The position numbers and the translations under genes are program-made. A DNA stretch of 64,000 bases from an uncultured Clostridia bacterium (lineage in GTDB: Bacteria > Bacillota > Clostridia > Christensenellales > Pumilibacteraceae): contig CAKQPR010000008.1 of assembly GCA_934270565.1 (NCBI GenBank), positions 17,152-81,151 on the forward strand, written 5' to 3'. The stretch's first letter is position 1, and each line of letters opens with the position of its first letter. Below are positions 34,188-43,524 of the stretch, one piece after another. Under the pieces are notes generated by a model. It had not been told where the DNA came from. It searched no databases and saw nothing but the letters and a program-made list of their open reading frames with translations.

Positions 34188-35120
34188 TTAGCCTGTCGGG
34201 GCTACGAATTTACGTTTTGCCGCGCATAATTCGGTGATAAAAGCTTTGTCGAGTTCGGTAAGTCTGTATCCCTTTTTGTAAATTACGACGTCGCGATAAA
34301 TCGGTGCGTCGGGTTTTATTTCCCGCTCGACAAGTCCGTAACGCGACAGAGTTTCCGGCGGCACGGGATCGACCCACGCATACGCATCGGTATTAAGAGC
34401 CAGAATATCGAAAGCGCTCGCCCGCTCGCTCAGCAAAACTTTATTTTTGGTTCTTTTTTCGGGTTCCGCGCCCATAAGGTCGGACGCGGCAACGGCGGGA
34501 GCGTCGTACTCGGTAAGCGCAATTTCAAGTCCGCGCGACAGGCATTCCTCGTCAAGTTCCCCCGTTGCGAATTTACCGTTTTTGTTCGTTACCAAAAAAT
34601 GTCTGAATTCGGCAACAAGCTCGCACACAAGTCCCTTACTGTCAAAAAATTCCTTGTAGAAGCGGTCGTATGCCGAAGCATATCTGACAACTCCGAGTCC
34701 GTATCCTTTTACAAGGACGTTATTTATAATCCTTCGGGTGTCTGTTTCGTCATATCTGATTTCGCAGGTAGCGCCATCGATCAGGTTTTCGGTAAAATGC
34801 GCCAAAGCATAAGAAACGTAGCTCGCGCGCGGAACGGAGACCGAAAACGAAACGCGCTCTTTTCCGCCGTCGCGGAAAACGGCTTCCGTTTCGTCTATCC
34901 GACGGAGTATGTCTCTTCCGTAAGCAATCAGTTTTTCGCCGTCCGGAGTAAGCGTCATTCCCTGTTTATTTCTGATGAAAATCGTAATGCCGAGTTCGCG
35001 TTCGAGCTCTTTTATTGCGCGGCTCAGATTAGGCTGAGCGACATACAGCTTGTCCGCGGCTTTATTCATTGTTCCGCAGTCTGCGACTTCAACGGCGTAT
35101 TTCAGATACAGAATGTTCAT
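34188..35120 (-). CDS. LysR-family transcriptional regulator
   Basis: A 310-residue LTTR. The winged HTH occupies residues 1-60 (YLKYAVEVADCGTMNKAADKLYVAQPNLSRAIKELERELG). A linker helix and a two-lobed effector domain follow (from about residue 90). It is directly upstream of the redox operon and on the same strand, and a palindromic candidate site lies in between, so it may be its regulator. The effector is unknown. Confidence 0.88.
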   Translation of the reverse strand: MNILYLKYAVEVADCGTMNKAADKLYVAQPNLSRAIKELERELGITIFIRNKQGMTLTPDGEKLIAYGRDILRRIDETEAVFRDGGKERVSFSVSVPRASYVSYALAHFTENLIDGATCEIRYDETDTRRIINNVLVKGYGLGVVRYASAYDRFYKEFFDSKGLVCELVAEFRHFLVTNKNGKFATGELDEECLSRGLEIALTEYDAPAVAASDLMGAEPEKRTKNKVLLSERASAFDILALNTDAYAWVDPVPPETLSRYGLVEREIKPDAPIYRDVVIYKKGYRLTELDKAFITELCAAKRKFVAPTG

Positions 35121-35283
35121 TAGTTCTTCCTCACGCTTAGATTATACCATAGACCGTGAATTATTTCAAGTGTTATATGCAAAAAGTAAAAATTTCCCTG
35201 TACGTCTCATACCGCCGATAAACAGCGGATTTGTCGTCAAATTTAATATACGTTTAAGGAATTTGGCGTCCTGTTACGATTGT

Positions 35284-36486
35284 TCAAACGAAGAAATCCG
35301 GGTTGCCGGGCAATTCTGCTACCGGCTTATCCAATGCGACTTTGAGCATAAGTTTGGCTTTCGTTACCTCGGTTTCGTTTCCGTCGGAATCGATCACGAT
35401 AACGGATCGACCGTTGGTATAAACGATCGTTCCGTCGTGCGCAATATCGTAAGCGATAACGCCGCGGGCAATCGTTGTTGACTCGCCTGCTCTGTCGCGT
35501 TTTTTAAGAACCCAGTCGCGCGGTGCGATACCGGCAAATTTTTCTTTGCGTTTTGTGTTCGATTTCAGATTCTTTTCCGCCTGAATTTTATATCCGTCGA
35601 TTACGATGTCGCGTTCGCTCTTCTGTTTCGCGGGGTTTTCGCCGTCGGTTTTCGTTATAAAACCCTTGCCTGTGAAAATTCTGGTAAACGCTTCCAGAAA
35701 TTTGTAAATAGCGTAAATTATTCTGAACGGAATAAGAAGGATTTCGAGAAAAACGTTCGGTTTTTTAAGCTTTTCCGAAGTCGGGCGCTCGATATAATAC
35801 AGATTACCGTTTTTATCGTCGCGCGGGTGGATAAGCGAATGTTTTTCGTCTGATAAAACCTCGGTTATTTCTCGGCTCGACAGGTCGTAAGAAGCTATCG
35901 AAGAGTTCGAATAGCGCACGAAATCGCCGTTATAATCACGACCTATACCGGCAGTGGAAAACAGAATTTTATTCCTGTCGGAAAGCGAAAACGACGGATG
36001 CTCGTCGCGTGAATCGCCGCCCGTAAGCGTTCGGCTTTCGCCGCTCTCTCCGAGTGAAAAAATGACGAGCGAGCTTGCGAACGGATCGTTTTTAATGCTC
36101 GTTACCAAACTCTTTCCGTCGGGCGAAACGTCTATATCACCGTATTCGCAGTCGGCACCGTGAACGACGTTGCCTTCCGTTTGTTTCGGATCGATCGCCG
36201 AAGCGGAAACGACGCCCGAAGATCTTTCGATTGTTGCCGAGTAATAAAAAGTATCTCCGCGTAACGCAACGCCCGAAATTTCGCTGTCGAAGTTATCCGG
36301 CAGAGGTCGGCTCGGTTCTGTCTGCATAAACGCCGCGCCCGAGCCGCTACGTTTCCATTCCGACGATCTGGCGATTTCGGCGGCGGTTTCGCGATAACGT
36401 TCGGTAAAACCGCATTTACGTTCCGTTACGCCGTTTTCTCCCGTAAGAATAAAGCCGTCTTTTTCGGAAATGATTATTTTCTTCAA
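35284..36486 (-). CDS. Protein with TolB/WD40-like beta-propeller repeats, function unknown
   Basis: A 400-residue protein without a signal peptide. Blade-like motifs recur (DIDVSPDGKSLVTSI, HPSFSLSDRNKILFST, GNLYYIER, AHDGTIVYTNGRSVIVID), spaced 40-60 residues. A hydrophobic stretch (residues 240-265, FLEILLIPFRIIYAIYKFLEAF) could be a membrane or amphipathic helix splitting the propeller. I do not recognise the family. It is a single-gene unit with a good promoter. Confidence 0.65.
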   Translation of the reverse strand: MKKIIISEKDGFILTGENGVTERKCGFTERYRETAAEIARSSEWKRSGSGAAFMQTEPSRPLPDNFDSEISGVALRGDTFYYSATIERSSGVVSASAIDPKQTEGNVVHGADCEYGDIDVSPDGKSLVTSIKNDPFASSLVIFSLGESGESRTLTGGDSRDEHPSFSLSDRNKILFSTAGIGRDYNGDFVRYSNSSIASYDLSSREITEVLSDEKHSLIHPRDDKNGNLYYIERPTSEKLKKPNVFLEILLIPFRIIYAIYKFLEAFTRIFTGKGFITKTDGENPAKQKSERDIVIDGYKIQAEKNLKSNTKRKEKFAGIAPRDWVLKKRDRAGESTTIARGVIAYDIAHDGTIVYTNGRSVIVIDSDGNETEVTKAKLMLKVALDKPVAELPGNPDFFV

Positions 36487-36514
36487 GGTTTACTCCTGTT
36501 GCTTTCTTATTATA

Positions 36515-36543
36515 ATTATACCATAATTATAGCTATATTGCAA
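36515..36543 (-). promoter_or_regulatory. Promoter of the beta-propeller-like gene
   Basis: Minus strand TTGCAA, 17 bp and TATAAT, 28 bp before the start codon. Confidence 0.7.
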
Positions 36544-36592
36544 GTCGTTACGGCACGTTGAGAAAAAAGCGTTACATTGTTTTCGGCAAGTA

Positions 36593-36624
36593 AAAGCGGC
36601 CCGAGTTATTCGAACCGCCGCTTT
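36593..36624 (-). terminator. Terminator of mntP
   Basis: Stem AAAGCGGC / GCCGCTTT with a 16-nt loop begins 17 bp after the mntP stop. The minus-strand 3' side reads TTTACTTGCC. Confidence 0.65.
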
Positions 36625-36640
36625 GAATTATGTAGATTTA

Positions 36641-37213
36641 TCAGAAAAACACGCCTTCGACAAAGATTTTAATACCGATAATGACGAGAATAATGCCGCC
36701 AATCAGTTCGGCTTTGTCGGCGAGCAACGTTCCGAACTTTTTACCGATATAAACCGAAGCCACACTTATGGCGAACGTTACGGCGGCGAAAATACCGCAA
36801 CATACGAAAACGTTCAGAGCCAACTCGCCCGCGCTTTCCAACGCAAGCAGGCTTACGCCCACGGCAAGCGCGTCGATCGACGTTGCGACAGCCTGAATCA
36901 GAAGCGCCGGAATCGAAAGCGGTTTATGTTCTTCGTCCGATTTTTTGAACGCTTCGAAAATCATTTTACCGCCGATAAAACCGAGAAGTATAAGCGCAAC
37001 GTAAGGCGCGACCGACGCTACGACGTCCGCAAAAAGGCTCGAAGCGAAATAGCCTATTAGCGGCATTATGCCCTGAAAGACGCCGTAGAACAGCGCGATA
37101 AGCAGGACTTTCGGGGTTTTCATTTCGGGTTCGGCAAGCCCGTTGCTCATTCCGACGGCGCTGGCGTCCATACTGAGCCCTACGCTTGTGAATAAGACGT
37201 CGAGTAATTGCAT
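36641..37213 (-). CDS. mntP: Manganese efflux pump MntP
   Basis: A 190-residue protein with six helices in two mirrored halves. Each half carries the conserved Asp of the family: GLSMDASAVGMSNGL near the start and ATSIDALAVGVSLLAL in the middle. It exports Mn2+ when the metal is in excess. The assignment is strongly supported by the yybP-ykoY manganese riboswitch in its leader. A more distant paralogue is at 22921-23430 without a riboswitch. Confidence 0.93.
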   Translation of the reverse strand: MQLLDVLFTSVGLSMDASAVGMSNGLAEPEMKTPKVLLIALFYGVFQGIMPLIGYFASSLFADVVASVAPYVALILLGFIGGKMIFEAFKKSDEEHKPLSIPALLIQAVATSIDALAVGVSLLALESAGELALNVFVCCGIFAAVTFAISVASVYIGKKFGTLLADKAELIGGIILVIIGIKIFVEGVFF

Positions 37214-37231
37214 AACTTCTCTCCTTTACAC

Positions 37232-37348
37232 AAAAAAAGCGAGACTCCGCACCTAAAAGTGCGTAAGTCTCGTCGTTTACGATCAAACCTGAGCAAAGCT
37301 CATTGTGTAGACTTAATCCCCCGAGCGCGGGGCGACTACTCCCTTACA
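37232..37348 (-). promoter_or_regulatory. yybP-ykoY manganese riboswitch with expression terminator
   Basis: On the minus strand the leader contains GGGAGTAG (loop L1) and, about 60 nt later, ACGAGACTT (loop L3), the two conserved internal loops of yybP-ykoY RNAs. The ACGAGACTT segment also forms the 5' arm of a terminator: CGAGACTTACGCAC pairs with GTGCGGAGTCTCG, followed by CTTTTTTTG. The aptamer and terminator are therefore mutually exclusive, so Mn2+ binding should switch mntP on. A consensus promoter places the transcript start near 37350. Confidence 0.88.
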
Positions 37349-37356
37349 GTAACAAT

Positions 37357-37385
37357 ATATTAGCATATCCGAAAAAATATGTCAA
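37357..37385 (-). promoter_or_regulatory. Promoter of the mntP riboswitch
   Basis: Minus strand TTGACA, 17 bp and TAATAT, just upstream of the aptamer. Confidence 0.8.
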
Positions 37386-37409
37386 CGATTTTTCGGCGGT
37401 TGCGCTTAT

Positions 37410-38495
37410 TTACTTATAAACTTCGTCTATCACCGCGCCGCCGAGGCATCTTTCGCCGTCGTAAAGAACGGCGTATTGCCCTGCCGTAACGGCGCGCTGA
37501 GGCTCGACGAATTCGATAAAAACTCCGTCGTCGCCTTCGAAAGAAACCCGAACGGGCTGTTCGGACTGACGATAACGGAATTTTGCGGTAAGCCTGCACG
37601 GCTTTTTATCCCACTTGCCTATAATGTTAAGCCCGCTTCCGCGCATTGCCGAGCTGAAAAGTTCCTCGCCTTCGCCGCACGAAACAACGAGCTCGTTAGT
37701 GTCAAGCCGTTTTTCGACCACATACCAGCGGCTTTGATCCTCGCCGGAAACCCCGCCTATGCCGAGCCCTTTTCGCTGACCGAGCGTGTAATACATAAGT
37801 CCGTAATGTTCGCCGACCTCGCGACCGTGAATATCGACTATTTTACCTTTCTTCGAGGGCAGATACTCGGACAGAAACGCGCGGAATTTGCGCTCGCCGA
37901 TGAAACAAATGCCGGTACTGTCTTTTTTACGAGCGGTTACGAGATCGTTTTCGATCGCGATACGGCGCACTTCGGGTTTTACGAGATCACCGAGCGGAAA
38001 CAGCACGCGCGTAAGCTGATCGGTCGTAACCTGATTGAGGAAATAAGTCTGATCCTTATTTTCGTCGGCGGCTTTCAGCAGAACGGGCGCACCGTCATAT
38101 TCGCCCGCTTTGCAGTAATGTCCCGTCGCGATATAATCCGCGCCGAGCCCGAGCGCATATTGCTTGAACGGAGCGAATTTGATTTCGCGGTTGCAAAGAA
38201 CATCCGGATTAGGCGTTCTGCCCTTTCGGTATTCCTCGAGAAAATATTCGAATACGCGGTGCATGTATTCGTCGGCAAAATTTACAGAATAGCACGGAAT
38301 ACCGATTTTGCCGCAAACGCCAACTACGTCCTGCCAGTCCTCGGCGGCGGTGCAACACCCCGAGCCGTCTTCCTCTTCCCAGTTGTGCATAAAAAGACCG
38401 ATTACGTCGTACCCCTGCTCTTTAAGCAAAAGCGCAGCGACGGAACTGTCCACCCCTCCGCTCATACCTACAACGACGCGCTTTTTTTCGCTCAT
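37410..38495 (-). CDS. mnmA: tRNA-specific 2-thiouridylase MnmA
   Basis: A 361-residue PP-loop ATPase that thiolates U34 of Lys, Glu and Gln tRNAs. The PP-loop GMSGGVDSS is at the N-terminus. The catalytic cysteines are in PDVLCNREIKF and STGICFIGE. The C-terminal beta-barrel binds tRNA. ATG 38495 overlaps the tsaD stop codon as ATGA, with GGAGG upstream; the longer frame to 38633 overlaps tsaD and is not needed. mnmA and tsaD form a tRNA-modification operon. Confidence 0.94.
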   Translation of the reverse strand: MSEKKRVVVGMSGGVDSSVAALLLKEQGYDVIGLFMHNWEEEDGSGCCTAAEDWQDVVGVCGKIGIPCYSVNFADEYMHRVFEYFLEEYRKGRTPNPDVLCNREIKFAPFKQYALGLGADYIATGHYCKAGEYDGAPVLLKAADENKDQTYFLNQVTTDQLTRVLFPLGDLVKPEVRRIAIENDLVTARKKDSTGICFIGERKFRAFLSEYLPSKKGKIVDIHGREVGEHYGLMYYTLGQRKGLGIGGVSGEDQSRWYVVEKRLDTNELVVSCGEGEELFSSAMRGSGLNIIGKWDKKPCRLTAKFRYRQSEQPVRVSFEGDDGVFIEFVEPQRAVTAGQYAVLYDGERCLGGAVIDEVYK

Positions 38496-39553
38496 TTCGC
38501 ACCTCCCGTCACGAGGTCGGGTACGGCGTTCAGAGTAAGATCGGCTAACCCCAAGCCCGCTTTCGCCGAGAAGTATCCGCGGGAAGCGATCATAACGGCA
38601 TTGTCCGTGCAAAGGGTCGGCGGCGGGAAGCAAACTTTATATCCCGCTTTTTCGCCGCGTTCGAGCAAAGAAGTGCGCAAAAACGAATTGCTCGCAACCC
38701 CGCCGGCAAGAACTATCCGTTTCCGTTTTGCCTTTTTCGCGGCAACCATTACCGCGTCAACGAGCATATTTACCGCCGCGGAAGTCAGCGAAGCGCAAAC
38801 GTCCTCGACGGGAATCGGGTTGTTTTTTTGTCTGAGATTATGAACGTAATTGACAACGGCGGTTTTCAGTCCGGAATAGCTCAGCGAAAGATCGTCCGAA
38901 ACGTGACGACGATGAATAAACTCAATATTGTCTTTTCCGTTTTTTGCGAGTCGGTCGATTTCGGGTCCCCCCGGGTACGGAAGCCCGAGAAGTCTTGCGG
39001 TTTTGTCGAAAGCTTCGCCGATCGCGTCGTCGCGCGTCGATCCCAGAACTTTATATTCGTTATAACCCGAAACGTCGATAATCAAGGTGTGCCCGCCGCT
39101 TGCAACTACCGCAAGGAAAGGCGGTTCAAGGTCGGGAAACGCAACGTAATTAGCGGCAATGTGCCCTTCGATATGATCGACCTTGATAAGCGGAATACCG
39201 CTTGCGTAAGAAAGCGCCTTTGCCGCAGTTACACCGACGAGTAACGCTCCGACAAGTCCCGCGCCGTAAGTCACGGCTATAGCGTCGATTTCGGCGAGCG
39301 TAACGCTCGCTTTTTCGAGCGCTTCGTTTATAACGTTATTGACCGCCATCGTGTGATTGCGCGAAGCCACTTCGGGAACGACGCCGCCGTAACGACGGTG
39401 GATTTCTATTTGCGAAGCAATCACGTTCGACAAAACTTCTCTGCCGTTGCGAACGACGGCTGCTGCGGTTTCGTCGCAAGAACTCTCTATCCCGAGCACC
39501 AGAACGTCCGGTTTCGACGCGATTTTATTGAATTTTTCGGTGGTATCGTACAT
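38492..39553 (-). CDS. tsaD: tRNA N6-adenosine threonylcarbamoyltransferase TsaD
   Basis: A 353-residue Kae1/Gcp-family protein. The ASKHA ATPase-like fold shows GIESSCDETAAAVV, the metal ligands in VDHIEGHIAANY (two His) and FLAVVASGGHTLI. It transfers threonylcarbamoyl to A37 of ANN-reading tRNAs with TsaB, TsaE and TsaC, none of which is in this window. It overlaps mnmA by 4 bp. Confidence 0.95.
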   Translation of the reverse strand: MYDTTEKFNKIASKPDVLVLGIESSCDETAAAVVRNGREVLSNVIASQIEIHRRYGGVVPEVASRNHTMAVNNVINEALEKASVTLAEIDAIAVTYGAGLVGALLVGVTAAKALSYASGIPLIKVDHIEGHIAANYVAFPDLEPPFLAVVASGGHTLIIDVSGYNEYKVLGSTRDDAIGEAFDKTARLLGLPYPGGPEIDRLAKNGKDNIEFIHRRHVSDDLSLSYSGLKTAVVNYVHNLRQKNNPIPVEDVCASLTSAAVNMLVDAVMVAAKKAKRKRIVLAGGVASNSFLRTSLLERGEKAGYKVCFPPPTLCTDNAVMIASRGYFSAKAGLGLADLTLNAVPDLVTGGAK

Positions 39554-39577
39554 TTTACGTCTTACGTCCTTCTTGAA

Positions 39578-39605
39578 AAAATGCGCCGAAGGTAAGGCGC
39601 ATTTT
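39578..39605 (-). terminator. Terminator between prfB and tsaD
   Basis: Stem AAAATGCGCC / GGCGCATTTT with an 8-nt loop and A/T-runs. A second small hairpin (ACGCCG-tgtt-TCGGCGT) lies at 39610-39626 at the prfB stop. Confidence 0.75.
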
Positions 39606-39626
39606 CCTTTACGCCGTGTTTCGGCG

Positions 39627-40724
39627 TTATGATTTTCTCAAATAATCGTTGATGAATTCGGTGATATTACCGTCCATAACCGAAGCGATATCGCCCGTTT
39701 CGTAGCCTGTGCGGTGATCTTTGACGAGCGTGTACGGCTGGAATACATACGAGCGGATCTGACTGCCCCACTCGATCTTTTTGATTTCGCCTTTGATCGA
39801 GTTTGCTTTTTCGAGGTTTTCCGCTTCGCGCCGCTCAACAAGCTTGCTTATAAGCATTTTCATGGCGGTTTCGCGGTTCTGAATCTGACTGCGCTCGTTC
39901 TGACACTGAACGACTATTCCCGTCGGAAGATGGGTGATCCGGACTGCCGAATCGGTCTTGTTGACGTGCTGACCGCCCGCGCCACCCGAACGATAAGTGT
40001 CGATTTTGAGTTCCTCGGGACGAATTTCGATCGAATTGTCCTGCTCGATTTCGGGCATTACTTCGAGACTTGCAAAAGAAGTGTGCCGACGGCTCTGCGC
40101 GTCGAACGGCGAAATACGAACGAGTCTGTGCACGCCCTTTTCGGCTTTCAGATATCCGTAAGCGTTAGGTCCGGAAACCGTGAACGAAACGGACTTTATG
40201 CCCGCAACGTCCCCCGGGAGATAGTCGAGCTCTTCTACGGCAAAACCGTTTTTCTCGGCGTACATGCGGTACATGCGGTAAAGCATACTTACCCAGTCCT
40301 GCGCTTCCGTTCCGCCCGCGCCCGCCTGCAACATTAAGATAGCGTTGCATTTGTCGTACTCGCCTTTAAGCAACGTCTCGAGGTGGAGATTTTCGATTTT
40401 CTCCCCCATCGAAACAAAGCTTTCGTCGAGTTCCGCAACAAGACTTTCGTCGGGCTCGGCTTCGATAAGTTCGATAAGCGTTGCCATATCGTCGAGACTT
40501 ACGCGATACGATCTGAGCATCGCGAGCTTGTCCGAAATATATTTTGCTTCCGAATTGATTTCGGCGGCGCGCTTCGGGTTCGAATACAAGTCGGGATCGG
40601 ACTGAAGCTTGTCGAGCTCGGCGGCGCGGCCGTTCATTTTTTCCACGTCGAACGCTTTACAACAGTCGTCGAATTTAGCGGATAGATTTTTGAGTTTGAA
40701 TTTATAATCGTCTGTCGTCAGCAT
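39627..40724 (-). CDS. prfB: Peptide chain release factor 2
   Basis: A 365-residue RF2. The stop-codon-reading SPF motif (RISPFDAQSRRHTSFAS) and the catalytic GGQ (RSGGAGGQHVNKTDSA) are present. It terminates translation at UGA and UAA. In many bacteria prfB needs a programmed +1 frameshift at about codon 25. Here the whole protein is in one frame, and the region that normally holds CUU-UGA reads Phe-Asp. Autoregulation by frameshifting is therefore lost. It lies 9 bp behind secA, the common secA-prfB arrangement. Confidence 0.95.
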   Translation of the reverse strand: MLTTDDYKFKLKNLSAKFDDCCKAFDVEKMNGRAAELDKLQSDPDLYSNPKRAAEINSEAKYISDKLAMLRSYRVSLDDMATLIELIEAEPDESLVAELDESFVSMGEKIENLHLETLLKGEYDKCNAILMLQAGAGGTEAQDWVSMLYRMYRMYAEKNGFAVEELDYLPGDVAGIKSVSFTVSGPNAYGYLKAEKGVHRLVRISPFDAQSRRHTSFASLEVMPEIEQDNSIEIRPEELKIDTYRSGGAGGQHVNKTDSAVRITHLPTGIVVQCQNERSQIQNRETAMKMLISKLVERREAENLEKANSIKGEIKKIEWGSQIRSYVFQPYTLVKDHRTGYETGDIASVMDGNITEFINDYLRKS

Positions 40725-40733
40725 TCTTTATCC

Positions 40734-43454
40734 TTAATTGTTCTGATCTTTTCCCATGCAGCAATTTTTGTATTTTTTGCCGCTGCCGCACGGACACGGA
40801 TCGTTTCTTCCGACCGAACCTGCTTTGACGGCTTTTGCGACGGGAGCCGCACCGCCGTCGCGGTTGGTTACCATTTCGACTTTCTGCTCTTCGCGTTTCG
40901 GAGCGCGTTCGACGTTGACGTGCATAAGGAGCGAAACGATTTCTTCTTCCATTTTCGCCGTCATTTCTTCGAACATTTCAAGCCCCGCTTTCTTGTAAGC
41001 GGCAACGGGATCCTGATTTCCGTAAGCTTTGAGTACTATACCCTTGCGGAGCTGATCCATCGAGTCGATATGATCCATCCATTTCGAATCGATTACGCGG
41101 AGCATAATAACGCGTTCGATTTCCGAAAAGTCGATCGGAGCGCCCGCCTCTTTGCCGATTTCGTCGGCTTCGGCGATTTTATCTTCGTAAGCGTCCTTGA
41201 CGGCTTCGTAAAGCTGATCCTTGATTTCGTCGAGCGCCCATTTTTCCATACGTTCCTGCGTAAGGAAATCTTCCTCTCCGGGGAGGAGACGGCGTTCGAT
41301 TTCTTTGTTGAGCGTTTCGAAATCCCACTCATCCCAGTCAACGTGCTCGTCGGTGTATTCGTCAACGAGTTTTTCGACCTGTCCGCGCATCATCTTAAGA
41401 ATCTGATCGTGCGCGTTGATTCCGTCGAGAACTTTGTTGCGCTCACCGTAAATGATGGTACGCTGAACGTTCATAACGTTGTCGTATTCGAGGACCTGAC
41501 GGCGGGTCGTGTAGTTCTGACCTTCGATATTGCGCTGAGCGTTCTCGATCTGACGGGTGAGCATACCCATAGAGAACGGCGTATCCTCGTCGATCTTGAA
41601 GATTTCCGCTATGCGCTTCATTCTGTCGCCGCCGAAAAGACGGACGAGTTCGTCCTCCATCGAAAGATAGAAAACCGAAGAACCTATATCGCCCTGACGT
41701 CCGGCACGACCGCGAAGCTGATTGTCTATACGACGGGATTCGTGGCGCTCTGTACCGATGATGCGGAGACCGCCCGCGGCGATGACCTCTTCTTTCTCTT
41801 TGAGGACTTCGCCCTTATATTCGTCGTAGAATTTCTTATATTGTTCGCGTGCGCGAAGCACTTCTTCGTCGTCGGTGTTATAGTAAGACGTTGCCGCAGA
41901 AACCTGCTCTTCGCTCATACCGATTTCGCGCATACGTCTGATCGCAAGGTACTCCGCGTTGCCGCCGAGCATAATATCGGTACCGCGCCCCGCCATATTC
42001 GTCGCGATCGTAACGGCGCGAACCTTACCTGCCTGAGCGACGATTTCCGCTTCTTTTTCGTGGTTTTTCGCGTTAAGAACGTTGTGCGGTATCTTGGCTT
42101 TTACAAGCATCGCGGAAAGCTCTTCGCTCTTCTCGACGGTGGTAGTTCCTACGAGAACGGGCTGTCCTTTCTGATAGCTTGCCGTAATGTCGGCTACGAC
42201 CGCGCGAAGTTTGCCGGCGCGCGTCGAATAGACCTGATCGTTCTCGTCGATACGTTTGATCGGAAGGTTTGTCGGGATAGTAACGACGTCGAGGTTGTAA
42301 ATATCTCTGAACTCGGCTTCTTCGGTCTTTGCCGTACCGGTCATACCGCTGAGCTTTTTGTAAAGTCTGAAATAATTCTGGAAAGTGATAGTCGCGAGCG
42401 TTTTGTTTTCGGACTGAATACGAACGTTTTCCTTCGCTTCGATAGCCTGATGGAGACCGTCGCTGTAACGGCGTCCGTCCATAAGACGACCTGTAAATTC
42501 GTCAACGATTACGACTTCGCCCTTCTGATTTACGATATAATCCTTATCGAGTTTCATTATATAGTTGGCGCGGAGGGCGTTGTTTATATAATGGTTAAGC
42601 TCGATATTCTCTACGTCCGAAAGGTTGTCGATCGCGAAGAAACGCTCGGCTTTCGCTACGCCGTTTTCGGTAAGCGTAACCGCCTTTTTCTTCTCGTCGA
42701 GGTCGATATCGTCCGATTTAAGCGACTTTGCGAAGCGGTTAGCCACGATGTACATTTCGCTGGACTTGCCGCCGCGGCCGGAAATAATAAGCGGGGTACG
42801 GGCTTCGTCGATAAGAATAGAGTCTACCTCGTCGATAATACAGAAGTTAAGCGGACGCTGAACTTTGTCGCGCTTATAAATAACCATATTGTCGCGAAGG
42901 TAATCGAAACCGAGCTCGTTATTCGTTCCGTAAGTTATATCGCAGTTGTATGCGGCGCGTTTTGCGTCGTTATCCATGCCCGCGACCGCAACGCCTACGG
43001 TGAGCCCGAGGAAACGGTGAACCTTGCCCATCCATTCCGCGTCGCGGCGTGCGAGGTAATCGTTTACCGTAACGACGTGAACGCCCTTGCCTGTAAGCGC
43101 GTTAAGATAGGACGGCAAAGTCGCAACGAGCGTTTTACCTTCACCTGTTCTCATCTCCGCGATACGCCCCTGATGAAGGGCGATACCGCCGATAAGCTGA
43201 ACGTGGAAATGTCTCATTCCGAGCACGCGCCAGCTTGCCTCGCGAACGGTGGCGAAAGCTTCGGGAAGAATATCGTCGAGCGTTTCGTAATTGTTTTCAA
43301 GACGATCTTTGAATTCGGCTGTTTTCGCTTTAAGCTGTTCGTCGGTGAGTTTTTTGTACTCCTCTTCGTATTTTTCGACTTTATCGGCGATTGCGTTAAG
43401 CTTTTTGATATGCCTGCGATTGTCGCTGCCCGTAATAAATGAAATAAGTCCCAT
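40734..43454 (-). CDS. secA: Preprotein translocase ATPase SecA
   Basis: A 906-residue SecA. Walker A is MRTGEGKTLVATLP and Walker B is IIDEVDSILIDEA. The preprotein crosslinking domain, the second nucleotide-binding domain (VGTTTVEKSEE, TNMAGRGTDIMLGG) and the scaffold domain follow in order. The C-terminus ends with the zinc and SecB/ribosome-binding motif CPCGSGKKYKNCC. It drives protein export through SecYEG. It follows the Rho-like gene by 70 bp with no terminator seen, and precedes prfB. Confidence 0.97.
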   Translation of the reverse strand: MGLISFITGSDNRRHIKKLNAIADKVEKYEEEYKKLTDEQLKAKTAEFKDRLENNYETLDDILPEAFATVREASWRVLGMRHFHVQLIGGIALHQGRIAEMRTGEGKTLVATLPSYLNALTGKGVHVVTVNDYLARRDAEWMGKVHRFLGLTVGVAVAGMDNDAKRAAYNCDITYGTNNELGFDYLRDNMVIYKRDKVQRPLNFCIIDEVDSILIDEARTPLIISGRGGKSSEMYIVANRFAKSLKSDDIDLDEKKKAVTLTENGVAKAERFFAIDNLSDVENIELNHYINNALRANYIMKLDKDYIVNQKGEVVIVDEFTGRLMDGRRYSDGLHQAIEAKENVRIQSENKTLATITFQNYFRLYKKLSGMTGTAKTEEAEFRDIYNLDVVTIPTNLPIKRIDENDQVYSTRAGKLRAVVADITASYQKGQPVLVGTTTVEKSEELSAMLVKAKIPHNVLNAKNHEKEAEIVAQAGKVRAVTIATNMAGRGTDIMLGGNAEYLAIRRMREIGMSEEQVSAATSYYNTDDEEVLRAREQYKKFYDEYKGEVLKEKEEVIAAGGLRIIGTERHESRRIDNQLRGRAGRQGDIGSSVFYLSMEDELVRLFGGDRMKRIAEIFKIDEDTPFSMGMLTRQIENAQRNIEGQNYTTRRQVLEYDNVMNVQRTIIYGERNKVLDGINAHDQILKMMRGQVEKLVDEYTDEHVDWDEWDFETLNKEIERRLLPGEEDFLTQERMEKWALDEIKDQLYEAVKDAYEDKIAEADEIGKEAGAPIDFSEIERVIMLRVIDSKWMDHIDSMDQLRKGIVLKAYGNQDPVAAYKKAGLEMFEEMTAKMEEEIVSLLMHVNVERAPKREEQKVEMVTNRDGGAAPVAKAVKAGSVGRNDPCPCGSGKKYKNCCMGKDQNN

Positions 43455-43524
43455 TACCTTAAGTGTTCTCCTTGCTTGCCTGTATTAGACCGAAACCGCG
43501 GTGCGGCTCGAAAAAAATCGAATT

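Noticed and set aside
40920..43442. An 840-codon open frame on the plus strand, antisense to secA
   Set aside because: It lies wholly opposite a clear SecA gene and shows no family motif. Long antisense frames are common here because the codon usage of real genes rarely gives stops on the other strand.
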